From: Phoronis australis | Lineage: Eukaryota; Phoronida; Phoronidae | Assembly: GCA_002633005.1 (NCBI GenBank) | Contig: NMRA01000397.1 | Coordinates: forward strand, 183,325-247,324 | Length of the DNA stretch: 64,000 nt | Reading direction: 5' to 3' | Shown here: positions 1 through 12,209 of the stretch, piece after piece | Layout: the number at the start of each line of letters is the position of its first letter | How positions within the stretch are numbered: the stretch's first letter is position 1 | Translations under genes and position numbers: made by a program | Notes under the pieces: generated by a model | What the model was told of the DNA's origin: nothing | Seen by the model: the letters and a program-made list of their open reading frames with translations, nothing else | Database searches by the model: none

Positions 1-2653
1 GTATGAAAAGAAATTGGCTCAAAATGCTTGCCTCCCAAAACGTCACTTCCGGAGTAAAGGATGAGTAATTGTTCAAATTACAAAAAGCTGTAATTAAATG
101 AAAAATATGTCTGGGATAATCAATGAACTTTTTTTGCTAAAAATGATATGAAAAAAGGTTGCCTTCGCCTTTGAAATGGCACTTATTTCAATATCAAGGT
201 AAGCAAAAACCAAAACGATGAAAAAATGACCCATATTAATGGAGCATATGAGCACAGCCCTCCCATGCCAGCAAAATCAGGATTTCTAACTTACAAGAGA
301 TGCTGGCAGACTCAATCAGTCAATAGTCGATAAACTACTGACTGCAGTTTCAGACTGGTCAATAACAGTCAAATCAAAATCCAAATGTCTGGTTAATGCA
401 CCATTATTTACACACTGAACCATAACTACTTTAGTAGGCAGTGTAAATCGGAAATCCAAACAGACAGCTTACAAAATGGTACAAAAGGAAAACGGTTAAA
501 TAAAAATTATACCCTCGAGTAGGTGTCATGTTTGACAAAGTTTCCTCTCAGTTACTCTATAGGTAAATTCTTGGATTGAGAGAGCACTGGAGCAGATAGT
601 TGCAATTATTTCCCTTCGATAACCCGTATGTACAACATGGGGTCTGTTTCATGAAAATAGCTTTTAAGTCTTAAAAGACTTAATACGTAGGAAATTTGGT
701 CTCTCTCAGAAATATTTGTATGGAGTGCAAGACAAAAGCCACTTTTCATGAAATAGAACTGGAGCTTACTCATTTATTCAAAAACATACTTATCGACAGA
801 ACTGCACCGAATCAACTATTCAACAATACAAAGGGTAAATAATACACCGCAGTTTACAGGTGGGACATTTTAAGACTACTGACTGTAAACCAAAATAAGG
901 CTGATGTTTAGGATTTCAGGCCTTTTGTGCAATATTTCACATATGTTTTAGCAAAATACCTCATTTTCATTCTCAGGGAACGTCAAATATGAAATATGTA
1001 TCGTGAAGTGATAAAAAACAATTTAGTATTGGTACTTAAATATAAAACATATTTTCATATTCCTTGATCATTTTTCTTTCAGAAAATTTGCACTTTTACT
1101 AGTTGACAAAGCTACAAGTTAGAATGTAAGCACCAAATAAGGTATGAAGTAACCTTTAAGTAAATACAATGGAGGTTAAAACCAACATCAGCAGTCTACT
1201 GATCACATACAGGCCAGCCAATGTCCTGTTAAGATGAAACAGCGAACCAAGTTCAATCTCAGATGCTCATAATTCACCAGAAGCTGTAGGTTTAAAACTG
1301 GCCAACTTTCAGAAGAACAGTGGCAGCAAAAGTGAAGGTTAACTTATACTTTAAAGTACCTTGTGCAAAGTGAAGGTTAACTTGTACTTTAAAGTACCTT
1401 GTGCAAAGAATGTCCAATCCTAATCCTATTGCTGGCCTTTCGCTGAAAACTAGAATTTAGTAGAATGTTCCATAAAATAAAGGATCCGTGTATGTGCAAC
1501 ACAAAGCCTCTGTAGCATGCAAAAGTTGAAGCCTACTCCATAACCTGTAGGTCTCTATACACACCAACAAATAGTTGAAGCTAAGTAAATATTCAGGTAT
1601 TCACAATCAATAGAGATATCACAATAAACATTTGAGGTGTTCCAGTCTGTAGGACTGAGCTAGGTATTTTGAAATATGAATACACCCTCAATGCTTAATA
1701 ATGGTCAAAAAGCAGAACACCGCAACCTGCTAAATGAAGTGAAAAAATAACGGCTTTTGTTCGTCTCACCTGTGGTCCAAGTATTGATTCATTTGTATGT
1801 TATATTTTCACATGAAAAATTCTGCGATGAAGAAAAGCACTCACTTGGTGAGACCGTGAAACTAAAAAGAAATTTTCTATTTACTATCTAAAAAGCAAAT
1901 TAAATGCAGCTACTCAGTGACACAAAATGTTTCTCAAACCTCAACATATGACAAATTGATGTCTCAGACAGAAAACTAAAGCATCAGCAAGTAAAACAAC
2001 AGTGCCAGAATGTTAACTCTTCAGAAAGTTGGGCTGCATCATATCAGTAGCAGGGAAACCAACTGACAGCATAGCAACAACAATTCTGAGACCAGTTTCT
2101 GAGGATATACACAACCACAGCAAAATAAAAGGAATTGAGCAAATTACGTAATACCAGATATGAGCATAATTAAACCAATGTGCCTGTATGTGCCCAGTAA
2201 AACACTCCAGTAAAACCAAATTATTACAATAGGGCCTTTCATACTAACGTCGAAGCGTCGGTGTTTTGGAGAGTTGCGGTCAGTATGAACGCTTAACTTC
2301 GGTCCTGGATTGCAGTTAACGGGTCCAGTTAACTTCACAGTAAACAGGTGGATTTGAGAGCTTAGGGTCGACGCTGTGGTGCAGTATGAACAGTCAACTT
2401 CAGTCCCATCAAAGTTATCACCAGATCCCACTGTTATCGTTACCAGTTACAGGGTAATGCCATCGCTAATAGTTGCTTATATTTTGCTCAAGTAATCACC
2501 AATCGAATTAAAAATAAGTTTTATGTCAATTAGCACATGTAAATGGTGGTACACATTGTATTTTGACAACAGTCTTCCAACAGTTAGCTGTCTGGCTATG
2601 CAAGATGATATGTCATCCAATACAGTAACTACATTTTAATTAAAATTTCATAC
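1..2653. other. AT-rich noncoding stretch
   Basis: Only the 38-bp tandem repeat at 1329-1408 stands out. The minus-strand frame at 2013-2219 (hydrophobic, SETGLRIVVAMLSVGF) has no recognised family or phase-matched partner exon. Confidence 0.6.
1329..1408. repeat. two tandem copies of a 38-bp unit
   Basis: aaagtgaaggttaactt through ttgtgc at 1329-1366 is repeated at 1367-1404 with one change (tatact to tgtact). Confidence 0.9.
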
Positions 2654-2720
2654 CGTCTTCTGTGTTAGTGCCAATCAGATTCAAAATCTCGCCTTCTCTT
2701 GTTTTACTCATAATCGGCAT
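2654..2720 (-). CDS. possible first coding exon, unknown protein
   Basis: On the minus strand, ATG at 2718-2720 opens 22 codons (MPIMSKTREGEILNLIGTN, then TED) plus one base, ending at a donor-like ACG|gtatgaaa. The preceding leader is purine-rich with a small CpG patch (ctacggcgg). The peptide looks coding-like but is too short to identify. No phase-compatible second exon is evident; the hydrophobic minus-strand frame at 2013-2219 does not fit its phase. It could be chance. Confidence 0.3.
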
Positions 2721-5629
2721 GATATTTTCTTTTTTTCCGCCGTAGTTTGCTTAGGAGGGCTGTCTCCCTCTGAAAAACTCCATCATTGTTATGCTTGACA
2801 ATTGAAAATGAGAACACCCAAGACGATAGCATGTGCACCAGTCGTGCACAAGTCTACATGCGTATCACGATTCTACCTCATGCATGGACTAAAACAGTTT
2901 TCAAGGGATGGGATAATGCTCATCGTCTTGCCATAGGAGAAACGCTGTGCTGTACTGGTAAATCATATGGCTGAACAAAAATATGGAAAAAGCATTGGAA
3001 ATCTCATGGCCGCACCAAATAGACTCTACACATGTATGATCAATCTATCTGAAAGTTGTGATATTTTGTTTTGCTAACAACAATAACAAGGGCAACCACT
3101 TTAATTTTTATGTGTTTTCAATGTTGTTATTTATAAAATAATCTTGGCAAAAATTACACTGTACAATAAGAAGTCAGTTCCAAGAAATATGATATTTAAG
3201 TTGCTGTGAGCACATGGACCGGTCTAACGCCTTCCCCCCCTTTTTCTTCGTTTCGGACTAGTCCACCTTAGTGCAGGACTCACCACACAACCCGCTCACT
3301 GTGACCTTTTGTCCAATCGAATCGCATAACGGTTAACATCTACTGACTTGGTAGGAGCACACTGCGCTGATGTTTTTTACTGCTGGAGGGAGCATAGACA
3401 CGCGGACCAAACTTAATCTTGAATTCAGGATAAAAGCCGCACGGGGGGGGGGAGGGGGAGAGAAAATTTATTCATCTTCATAAGGAAAACAATAGAGCAC
3501 TTTTGCGCTCTGAACATTCGCTCGCCACCTGGACGACTGGCAAGTGAACTTCTACTCGCCCAGCACCATTTTTATACTCGCACTGGCGACTGGGTGAGTG
3601 GCTAAGTATATCCCTGGAGTTTGAAGCTGAAATTGACAAAAAAAATTCTATAATTCTATAACCACTTCCAGTGTCATGTCTGTTTTCTGGAACCAAAAAT
3701 TAAATATCGTGAAATACTTTCAATATCACAGAACAGCCAACACAAACTAAATGAAAAAGACTTGATTTCACAATAAAGATTTTCCCTTCAAGCAACAGCC
3801 AGGATTATTTAGTGATTTAAACCATGGCAAAATCAAGTTAAAAATAGACAAGCATATTAACTGAAAATATTGCCAATATATAATATTGTTGTGAGGAAAG
3901 AAACAATAAATGCCACCAGGCGACACTACACCTGTATGTTTATGCCTATGATGTATCACATTGACCACAAAAGGTAGAAAACACTGCCAATTAAACCAGA
4001 TCTGTCGAGACTTGTCGCATATGAGACACAACAGAGTTCCTACAGTACACTCCTGAAAATTCATACTATTCAATATTGTTTTAACAATATTTAATAAAAG
4101 TATTGTCAATAAACACTAAGTTATCAGAATAACTCATGTAAGAGAAATGGATGACTAGTTGGCACATGCGTAGTCACAGTGATTATCTGTTCTAACAAGA
4201 AAGGTCTCCTTCTCTGAAAATAGATATCATCAATATGACTTGGTTGAGCCGAGAGTTATGCTTGAATAAAACCACCACATCAACATATGTGGCATGCTCA
4301 CACCACAAATAGGTGCTCCAGTGACCAAATTGGGAAGTGAACTACATACTTTAGGCGCAAGTTTTGGTGCTCTGAAATGAGTACAATTATGGTATACATG
4401 CTATAGTGTTGGCCACATATGGAAATAAATCATTTGGATGGCTGCGACTGGAGTTTTGAAGTCAATTTTGCACTTAATGAATGACTTTCCTTGAGCGTAC
4501 CCAAGAGAAAACTACAAAAGAAAATCTAAAGAATTCACAAACAAAGGATAAATCCCAGATGAGGTCCATTTTAATAGCTTTAAAAAGCTCTAAGCAGGAA
4601 TTAATATAAAGTGGATTGTTCCTCAAAAGAAAAATCAATAAGATACAAAGATTGGTTTGGGAGACATATGGAGATTCTTATTGAATAACCTCGTTAATTG
4701 ACTAGACTCACCAACACCTGGGAGAACTATATATCCTGTAATTGACAGATCAGAGGCTGTACTAATATGGGATGGATTTAATATAGGCTGGACTTATGTA
4801 ATATGAATTGTGCACAGGTAGAGCACCAATGTCAGAAATCCGTGACACTTGCAAAATAACATGAGAACATATCAAGTTAATTTGTAAGATTTGTGTTCCT
4901 TGGACTTATTGTTCGTGATTTCAGGTAACTTCCTCCGCCCTGTGAGAGAAACTTGAGCGAACCGCGAGGTTTTCATGGATAGGTTCACGTTATTTGTAGA
5001 CTAATTTGTATCCAGAGTCAGGGTATGTGTTAATTAATTATAACTCCATGTGTGCATATGCATATTTCATTTGATTTTATTTGCTGTATTTTGAAGTGAG
5101 TAACTTTTTATGGGGATAAACTATCGCCCCTGTGTGCCTGTGGCATTCAGGCCTAGACCGGGTTGAGTTCCAATTTCAGTCCGTTCACAGCTTCGCACAA
5201 CATAACAAGTTCACATTTTCTTCCACGATCCATCTACCATCTTTTAAGTTGTGTTAACGTTTTAAGCGTAAAATTCACCATAAGAACTCCAGTAAAATTT
5301 AGCGTGTGTAGCAAAGACTCGGGGCCAAACAAGAGCAAAGTGGCGGGTTTTGCCCCTTTTCTGGTGACGTCACATTGACTAACGAGAAACTCGCAAGTGA
5401 CCTATTTGGGTGTAATGACAACCACCATTGTTGAGACAGTAATGCTAACTATTACTTTTCCACTTCATTAGCTAAGATCTACATCAATACAAAGGGCGTG
5501 CTGAATAGGCATCCTGTAAAAGTCCTTTGGGGCTAAGGGAATCTGAGAAATTCTCCACATTTCAAGGTATTATGCTTTCCTGGTTGTGAAAATAAGAAAC
5601 TATCAATTTATGAAATTATTTAGCGATCT
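2721..5629. other. noncoding stretch, no feature recognised
   Basis: Contains a G-rich run at about 3443-3465. Open frames (3478-3696, 3768-4109 minus; 5163-5378 plus) lack splice sites or protein-like composition that I can support. Confidence 0.55.
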
Positions 5630-6180
5630 TTCAAATTTCACAAAACTCCTGTAAAGGGTTAAGGCGATTCAGTTTCAGATGCAAGATCACCACAAGGGGT
5701 CGAGACACAGTAGTCAGACCCGTCCGAAAGTCAACTTCAGTCGTGGCCTTCTCATCAGCAACACATCTGTAAATTTTCATTATGATCCTTTGAGCGGTAT
5801 GGCAGATAGAGAGGTAGACGCCTGAAAACGGACACAAAAATAACAAAAATGGCCACAAGATGGCGTAAAATCCATCAAATCCGTCTGAAAATGATATGGC
5901 ATCATTGTCTCCATATTAAAAACCTATTGGCCAAATTTCATGAAAATCCGTCAAGAAGATCCAAACAGAGGCAAAGATAAAAGGTAAAATTGCCAGAAGG
6001 CTGCAGTGGTATGTAGGTCGGTCCGAAATTCGTCGACATCTGTCGCCAGCCACATAGAAACATACCTGCCATATTTCAATAAGATCATGCAAGGGGTTAA
6101 GGAGATATAGCCACGGACGCTCGGACGGCCAGACAGAGATGGCGGCAATATGCGCCCACATATAAATAAGGACGCATAAA
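5630..6180 (+). repeat. 145-bp-periodic repeat, tail-end copy
   Basis: Contains a motif TGGCCACAAGATGGCGTAA (5850-5868, two mismatches in the CTCF core), the recurrent phrases caaatttcatgaaaatccgt and aataagatcatgcaaggggt, and the tail gatggcggcaatatgcgccc. The head is missing. Two minus-strand frames here (5631-5858 and 5916-6161) resemble frames in the other copies because the DNA is related; they are not genes. Confidence 0.68.
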
Positions 6181-6776
6181 AAGTAACAGAGTGCGTCATA
6201 AAAAATACTGAAAATTAAATATTACATGATGCATCAGCATAACATACACATTTGAACCCGTGCAGTTATGCAAACTTTGAAAAGCATAATGATGTTCGTC
6301 TTGAATTATTTGAAAGTTTTGTTTATTGTGCAGTCAATCTCATTTAACCTCACTGTTTGGGCTACATACCCAGTGCATTTTAATCTGATGTTCATGCAAG
6401 ATCTATTTTTTCACTTCTGTAGGCCATCAATTGTCAATTCCCATTTACCTTTCAATGTCCAACGGTATTAGGCCAGGTAAAAACACCAATGTTTACCATA
6501 TCATCTCAGGCTCATCTAAAACAATGAGCCACATCAACTTTTGATCCAGAGCAACTGACACGGAGCAACTTGATCGGTGTCAAGTGGTCGTTTACACACG
6601 CAATTTCATTAACTGTGGCAAGACGGAAATTGTACGGTGGAGAGTGGAATGCACAAGCGCAGGTTTTCAAATACCAGGAGTTGCAGAGACAGAAAGCCTG
6701 TATGCAGGTCATTGCGCAAGCGCAGTAGAGATGATCCTTTCCGTCTTGCCCTAGTTTCACGTTCAGACATATAATT

Positions 6777-6908
6777 GACACGGAGCAAGATGTTTGAGCG
6801 CAAATTGCTCCACCTTACAACGATGACGGGTGGCAAAAGTTGTCACCGCGGTGTAAATTTGCTCCATGTCAGTCCTGTTTGCACACTGGAACATCTCGCT
6901 CCGTGTCA
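6777..6908. repeat. 132-bp foldback with 19-bp arms
   Basis: tgacacggagcaagatgtt (6777-6795) and aacatctcgctccgtgtca (6890-6908) are complementary with one mismatch. A direct copy of tgacacggagcaa is at 6557. It may belong to a larger element starting near 6520, where tcaacttttgatcc recurs. Confidence 0.6.
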
Positions 6909-8957
6909 GCTGATCCGTGTCAACTTTTGTAGTGTAAATGGCACTTATGTTACCAGACACGTGAAATTCCGAAGTGGTGTCAAAGACCCTAACGGACAAA
7001 ATCTGCCACCTGAGCCTCTGTCTGCAGAAAGACTATTGGCTCATGAACATTAAGCCTCGTGGCATACAGACATTAAGCACCGTTTAATCTAATTTTGTTT
7101 CACTTCATTTTCAAACTGTGAAGGCGTGCTTTCAAAGATGGAAACAAAATTTGATACTTACTTGTGCTGAGCATGCCGCATACAAATCGGTGACACTGCA
7201 TTTTTAAAACAGCTTTGGTGAGGCTTCGTTCTAATTAATTTGCATTTGAAATGATGCTTACCACAACCATAGTCAGCCAGGGACTTACATTCTGTGCCAC
7301 AATTAAGTTTTAAGCCATGCTTACTCCATACCAAAGATGCATATTATCACCTGACATTGTTCAAGTGACAATTTTCCATTCATGGCAATTATGAGATCAA
7401 CCAATTGCTATGACAGAGAGCATTATGCAAACACTGACTAACAATTCTATGACCTTTCAAGTTAGAAACCATGACAGTACACTGGTGACATTCCATACTC
7501 TCTGCTGCGAGTATTTCCCCAATCTGCAAAACGACTTTTTCATGACGTCTGCAAAACAATTTTTTTTTCAATAAAATATCGATCCGCACATATTTTGGCA
7601 TGAATAGAACCCACAAACATAATTATCTTTTTTCCTGGCTTCACAATACATACCTTCCATTTCTCGGAACGACAAGAAGTAAGAAGTTCTGATGTCACCC
7701 AAAATGTATTCCTAGTTCCATGCACCATGTGGTCTACATAAAATGTTTAACAGTAGTGGCACACCTTTGAATACCCTGAATTATTTATCTGTCAGTAAGT
7801 TATGTTATCTACCCTATGGATCTTTGAAGTGATCAGGTACCATCATTGGGGTTCACAAGCAAAGGTTGCCAGTTTACACACACTTACCCAGCACAAACAT
7901 CACAATTTGTGAGGTTCCCAAACGGGGTCCTCGGCATGTTGAAAAATACCAAGGTTTTATGTAATTTAAACAACCATTCAGGAAGGAATATTGATGTATG
8001 TACAATAAAAATAAGCAGAAATAACTTAACCAAGGAACCACAGCATGGGTTATTCCCTTTGAATTACAGGATTTGGCGTTTCATGGGGAACAGCATGATG
8101 CAAATAGAAGAGTTACAATTCATTTTATACAAACACCCAAAATAAATTTGAAAGAGTATACCATTTCATATTAACCTATTAAAAAGATGTGCATCTATCA
8201 CCATTTCGAGCTTCAAAATACCAGCAGTTTATTTCTATCTTCTCTTAAATATTCATAAACTGATTAGTTTCCTTAACTAATGCGACCAGTCACAACTAAC
8301 TTTCTATCTCTCATTTAAATTCCGCTTAATAATTAATATTATACTAGTTTGGCACACACTTATCATTAAAAATAGGGCCCATTTCATAGCACCTTGTAGG
8401 CTTTTTCATGTGTAGGCCCTACAAAGTGTCAAAAAATAGGTCACGCCTGACTAGTTCAGTGTACATTTTTGAAACGTATATAAATACCTCCAGTGGAGAT
8501 GTTAAGGCTATAGACAAGAGAAAAGACAGTGTTGACTACTAATATTGAACTCTAGCAATTCACATCGAGTTCGGAATTGGTATTGTGGTGAACACTGAGT
8601 AAGTATATTATTCCAGTTTCTACTATAATTAGAAATCATGAAAATTTCCAGTCTATACTATTATTGCTGTCTCTACAACTATTCGGAACTCAAGAGTAAC
8701 TTTATATGGGGGTGTGCTATCGTCTTAAGCAACACAGTGCCCTTGGCTGGCTGGCTAGGGTCTACTACACTCCCAACCAGTCTCTGCATTAATTTCATGT
8801 CGTATACGTAGACCAAATCCGCTCAACGAATAAGAAGTTTTCACCTCATCAAAAATACAATTTACACTTAAAATTGTCACTCAAAAAGCACTTACTTTCT
8901 TCAGCAATCCTTTCTAGCTCTATTCATGTCCTTGATGAAGCATGTCTACGGAAATTT

Positions 8958-9540
8958 AGAGAGTGACCACCGTCCTACTGGCACCGCTCCTATAGGCACT
9001 CCATACGCTGGAAGCTTTTTGGCGAATTATGTTTCGCACTGACTAAAACATCAATGTCACGTTGTAATAAATACCTTTTGCGCATAGAAGGACACCTTAG
9101 GAGGCCGTCGACGTATTTAATTCCTTCCAACTCGAGCAAATACTCCCGATATCAAACATTTTTTCTTTGAGCAGTCCCTCATTCAGTTCCCAAAATCGGT
9201 AACTTGCCATTTTTACTCTGCACACAACAGGGGATAGGATGTCATACCACTTGCGGTGCGCAGTGTTAAAAATGGTGAGTTATTTTGGGAGCTGAACGAG
9301 GGACTGCTCGAAGAAAAAGTTTGATAACGGGAGTATCTGTTTGAGTTGGAAGAAATTAAATACATCAACGACCTCCTCAGGTGTCTCCCTATGCGCAAAA
9401 GGAATTTATAACGACATCACTTTGATGTTTTACTCACTGTGAGGCACAAGGCACAATTCGCCGAAAAGCTTACGAAGCACCTAAAGGGAGCTCCACTGTC
9501 TCTACTGGTGGCACCAGTAGAGACATTGGTCACTGTCTAA
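8958..9540. repeat. 583-bp foldback: about 270-bp imperfect inverted repeat
   Basis: The left arm (8958-9224) and right arm (about 9254-9540) are complementary along nearly their whole length. Matching words include tttggcgaatt/aattcgccgaaa, ccttttgcgcatag/ctatgcgcaaaagg, gatatcaaac/gtttgataac and gagcagtccctc/gagggactgctc. About 30 bp separate the arms. The outermost right part has its own hairpin (gtctctactggtg 9498-9510, caccagtagagac 9512-9524). The structure is that of a foldback element or a head-to-head duplicated fragment. Confidence 0.78.
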
Positions 9541-10053
9541 CCAGAATTAAGATGACTTTGGTGAAGAATACCAACTCCACATTTTTGGTCACCATTACCT
9601 TTCTCACCAAGTGTGATAACCACAAAATATTTCAACTAACGAGTTTGGCAAGGATAAGCGTGAGACTGACAAAGCACGTGACACTTGCAAAAACTTAATT
9701 GCATGAGAAGATATCTGATGAAATTTGTAGTAGCAATAATAGTAGTAGTAGTAATAATCTTTATTTAAAAGTCGGTGAGGTTTAACCATGAAACATTAGC
9801 ACAAGTGCTACTATACGACAAGTTTTAAAAATCTACAAAATGAAAATACAACAGACCCGTGTACCACCAGAACTGCATTGGACTACTCTGAACACCAGAT
9901 TTGCAAATTTGTCCAGTTAATTTGCAAATTTTCGCGAACAGACCAAATTTACTCTAAAATACAGGGGGCTTAAATTTTTCGCAGTCGACATTTCGCTAAC
10001 TAAAAAAAACGGGTTCGTTCAGAGCTATGAATTGTGCTTTCGCTGAATTCTTG

Positions 10054-10101
10054 CCTTTTTAGGAGCCTTTTGTCTCGTTTTCTCAGACTTTTGGTTTCTC
10101 T
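10054..10101. repeat. fragment of the 222-bp MITE family
   Basis: ctttttaggagccttttgtc followed by tcgttttctcagacttttgg matches the central part of the elements at 21.9 and 34.3 kb. Confidence 0.5.
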
Positions 10102-10330
10102 ACTTATCCTACTTACTTGTCTCTGAAACAGTGTAGTGAATTCAAGGTACCTAAACTACACGGTGAACGGAATCATAAACATGATGGTTACGGATGCATG
10201 AACACGACTCATGTACCTGCAAACACTGACTCACAAACATGGGAACGGACTCACAAAACACAATGAATGCATTCACCCAAAATGGCCAAATACACGGGAC
10301 ACGTACTCACATTCACGATGAAACACGGTT

Positions 10331-10446
10331 AATAGACCGCCAAACACGGTTCACTCCGATAAAGCATGCCAGAACATGGGTCACGGATGGCTTCCTGGGT
10401 CAGCTGACATCTACATTTTGTCCGTAAACTGTGTTTGGCGGTCAAT
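10331..10446. repeat. inverted repeat with 20-bp arms and 75-bp loop
   Basis: aatagaccgccaaacacggt (10331-10350) pairs with the complement of actgtgtttggcggtcaat (10428-10446) with few mismatches. A near-palindrome taggcctagggccta follows directly. Confidence 0.65.
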
Positions 10447-11460
10447 AGGCCTAGGGCCTACATGTCAACAGATCTACATTTTTCACTTGCGGCGGTTTAA
10501 AATATTATAATTATATTTATACTAATTTATAGGCCTACATATGAAGAACCACTTATCTCTCTTAATGACAACCGTTCCAGAACAAGACACTCCACATTTC
10601 CGTGGATACCAGGCGTTGGTGAATAAACTATCATATCTAAAAAACGCTAAAAGATAAATCACAGAATTTCACTTACTGGGCACTGTTTACTCTTTAACTT
10701 CGGTTGTGATACAATAGAGTGCCAGGGTAATAAACCTACTTTGAGCTTGGAGAAGTGATGCGACATCTGGCGTGCGTTCAGTAGGCTAACGCCAAGACAG
10801 AGAATCCAAGCACTTGACCTACTTTCCACATCTGGTAGCACTTACGCCGCTGATGTCACACGGGTGTTGCGCGATTTGCCGCCACACATGAGAGTTCATC
10901 AAGCAATTAGGATCGGAAGTGTATGTCCCTCATGCGTGGCGAATTTGTGTAGGAAAGAAATCTTTGTGTCCGACGTTGAATCAACTCTTTATTTAAAAAC
11001 CCCTTTCGTGAATAAACATAAGATGAGTAATGATTTTCAGCTGTCACAACTTCATTGATACAAACAATTTCTTCACGGAAATTGGTGAAGTGGACCATTC
11101 GCAAACACAAGCAAGAATGGACTGGTTTAGTGTTACGCACGCCGAGTGTGGTACTGCCAAAACCGGCCTGATGAACTTCGAGTCTTGCCATGCAGCTTCA
11201 GGCTAAGGAGCAACCTGGCACTGTTACGTCAGTGCCTAATACATCGAGTGTATCCGTCATCTGGCAACAACTTTGAGTGGAAAAGTCTGTCCATTTTCTT
11301 AAGTTAAAAGAGTCAGGCAGGCTACTTGAAAACTTCCCGATCGAGAACCACCATAACGGGGCTCTCGTGTTTTTAGCTCAGGCGTTCTGGTCCCCGGCCA
11401 ACCACGAGGGCCTGCGCACGCGGCGCCATGCACCGCAAATGACATCAGGCCACTTGTACT

Positions 11461-11930
11461 CTTTTTACGGCTCAAGACACTGTAGTTTTCCTTGCATGTT
11501 TACTTGGCCCGGGGTCGTCCGTACAGGCGAGTGCGCCGTGACTCCTGACGTCATTGAAACTCGCGCAATTGGAACTATTCCATTATTTTTTCGCTTTTTC
11601 TTCAAAGATCGCTTCTCCTGTTCACATTTTTGATGTCTAGCATCGTTTTTCGTGCTTTAGTCACTAGAAACCATTCGCTTTCTTGCGCCTTTCCCGCTGG
11701 GCTCGACACTCGCGGGACCCGGCCCGGCACGTCGCCTGGTAGAATCGATGTTTTGAAAATTCTCAGTGGCAATAGTCATTGAACAGTGAAAACCACGAAA
11801 AACGAGTGAAAGAACCAATCAATATTCCGATTCTGCGAGTCAGGCGCACTCGGTCTGGCCGGTGACGAGACCGGACCAAGTAAACATGCAAATGAACAAA
11901 ACTACAATGTATTCGGAGCCCTAAAAATCT
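11461..11930. repeat. GC-rich foldback element, about 470 bp
   Basis: tgcatgtttacttgg (11493-11507) and ccaagtaaacatgca (11876-11890) are perfect complements. Complementarity extends outward (ctgtagtttt/aaaactacaatg, ggctc/ggagcc) and inward (gagtgcgcc/ggcgcactc). The interior is GC- and CpG-rich (ggacccggcccggcacgtcg). The plus-strand frame 11277-11633 overlaps it and is not supported as a gene. Confidence 0.68.
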
Positions 11931-12138
11931 TTCTAGAGATATGTAGAAGAGGTAATCGTTTCTTAATTTTCAGTTGGAAATAAGGGGTACATGTTTAATG
12001 AAATTGAATACTTCATTCTTTGACGTCAAGTAGGCCTACATCGTCTGCGGGACCTTCTGGTAGTACTGGCCAGCCCAAGTAAAACTAAAAAGAAACTCAT
12101 GTCAGTTTTCTGACTGTATTCTGTGTACTAGGTCTTCG

Positions 12139-12204
12139 AAGTAGGACCACTGTAAGCAGACCAAGTTATATTGGTCGGGTGGCTTACCTGCCAGTGGTCT
12201 ACTT
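12139..12204. repeat. 66-nt imperfect hairpin
   Basis: aagtaggaccactg pairs with ccagtggtctactt, taagc with gctta, and gaccaa with ttggtc, around a 6-nt loop (gttata). Bulges of 1, 4 and several bases interrupt the stem. The size is that of a small-RNA precursor, but the asymmetric bulges and lack of any other evidence make that only a possibility. Confidence 0.5.
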
Positions 12205-12209
12205 GACCC

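Noticed and set aside
2013-2219. Hydrophobic minus-strand frame as the partner exon of 2654-2720
   Set aside because: Candidate acceptors give the wrong phase, and no family is recognised.
11277-11633. 118-codon plus-strand frame as a gene
   Set aside because: It runs into the GC-rich foldback element, and the composition of the peptide follows base composition.
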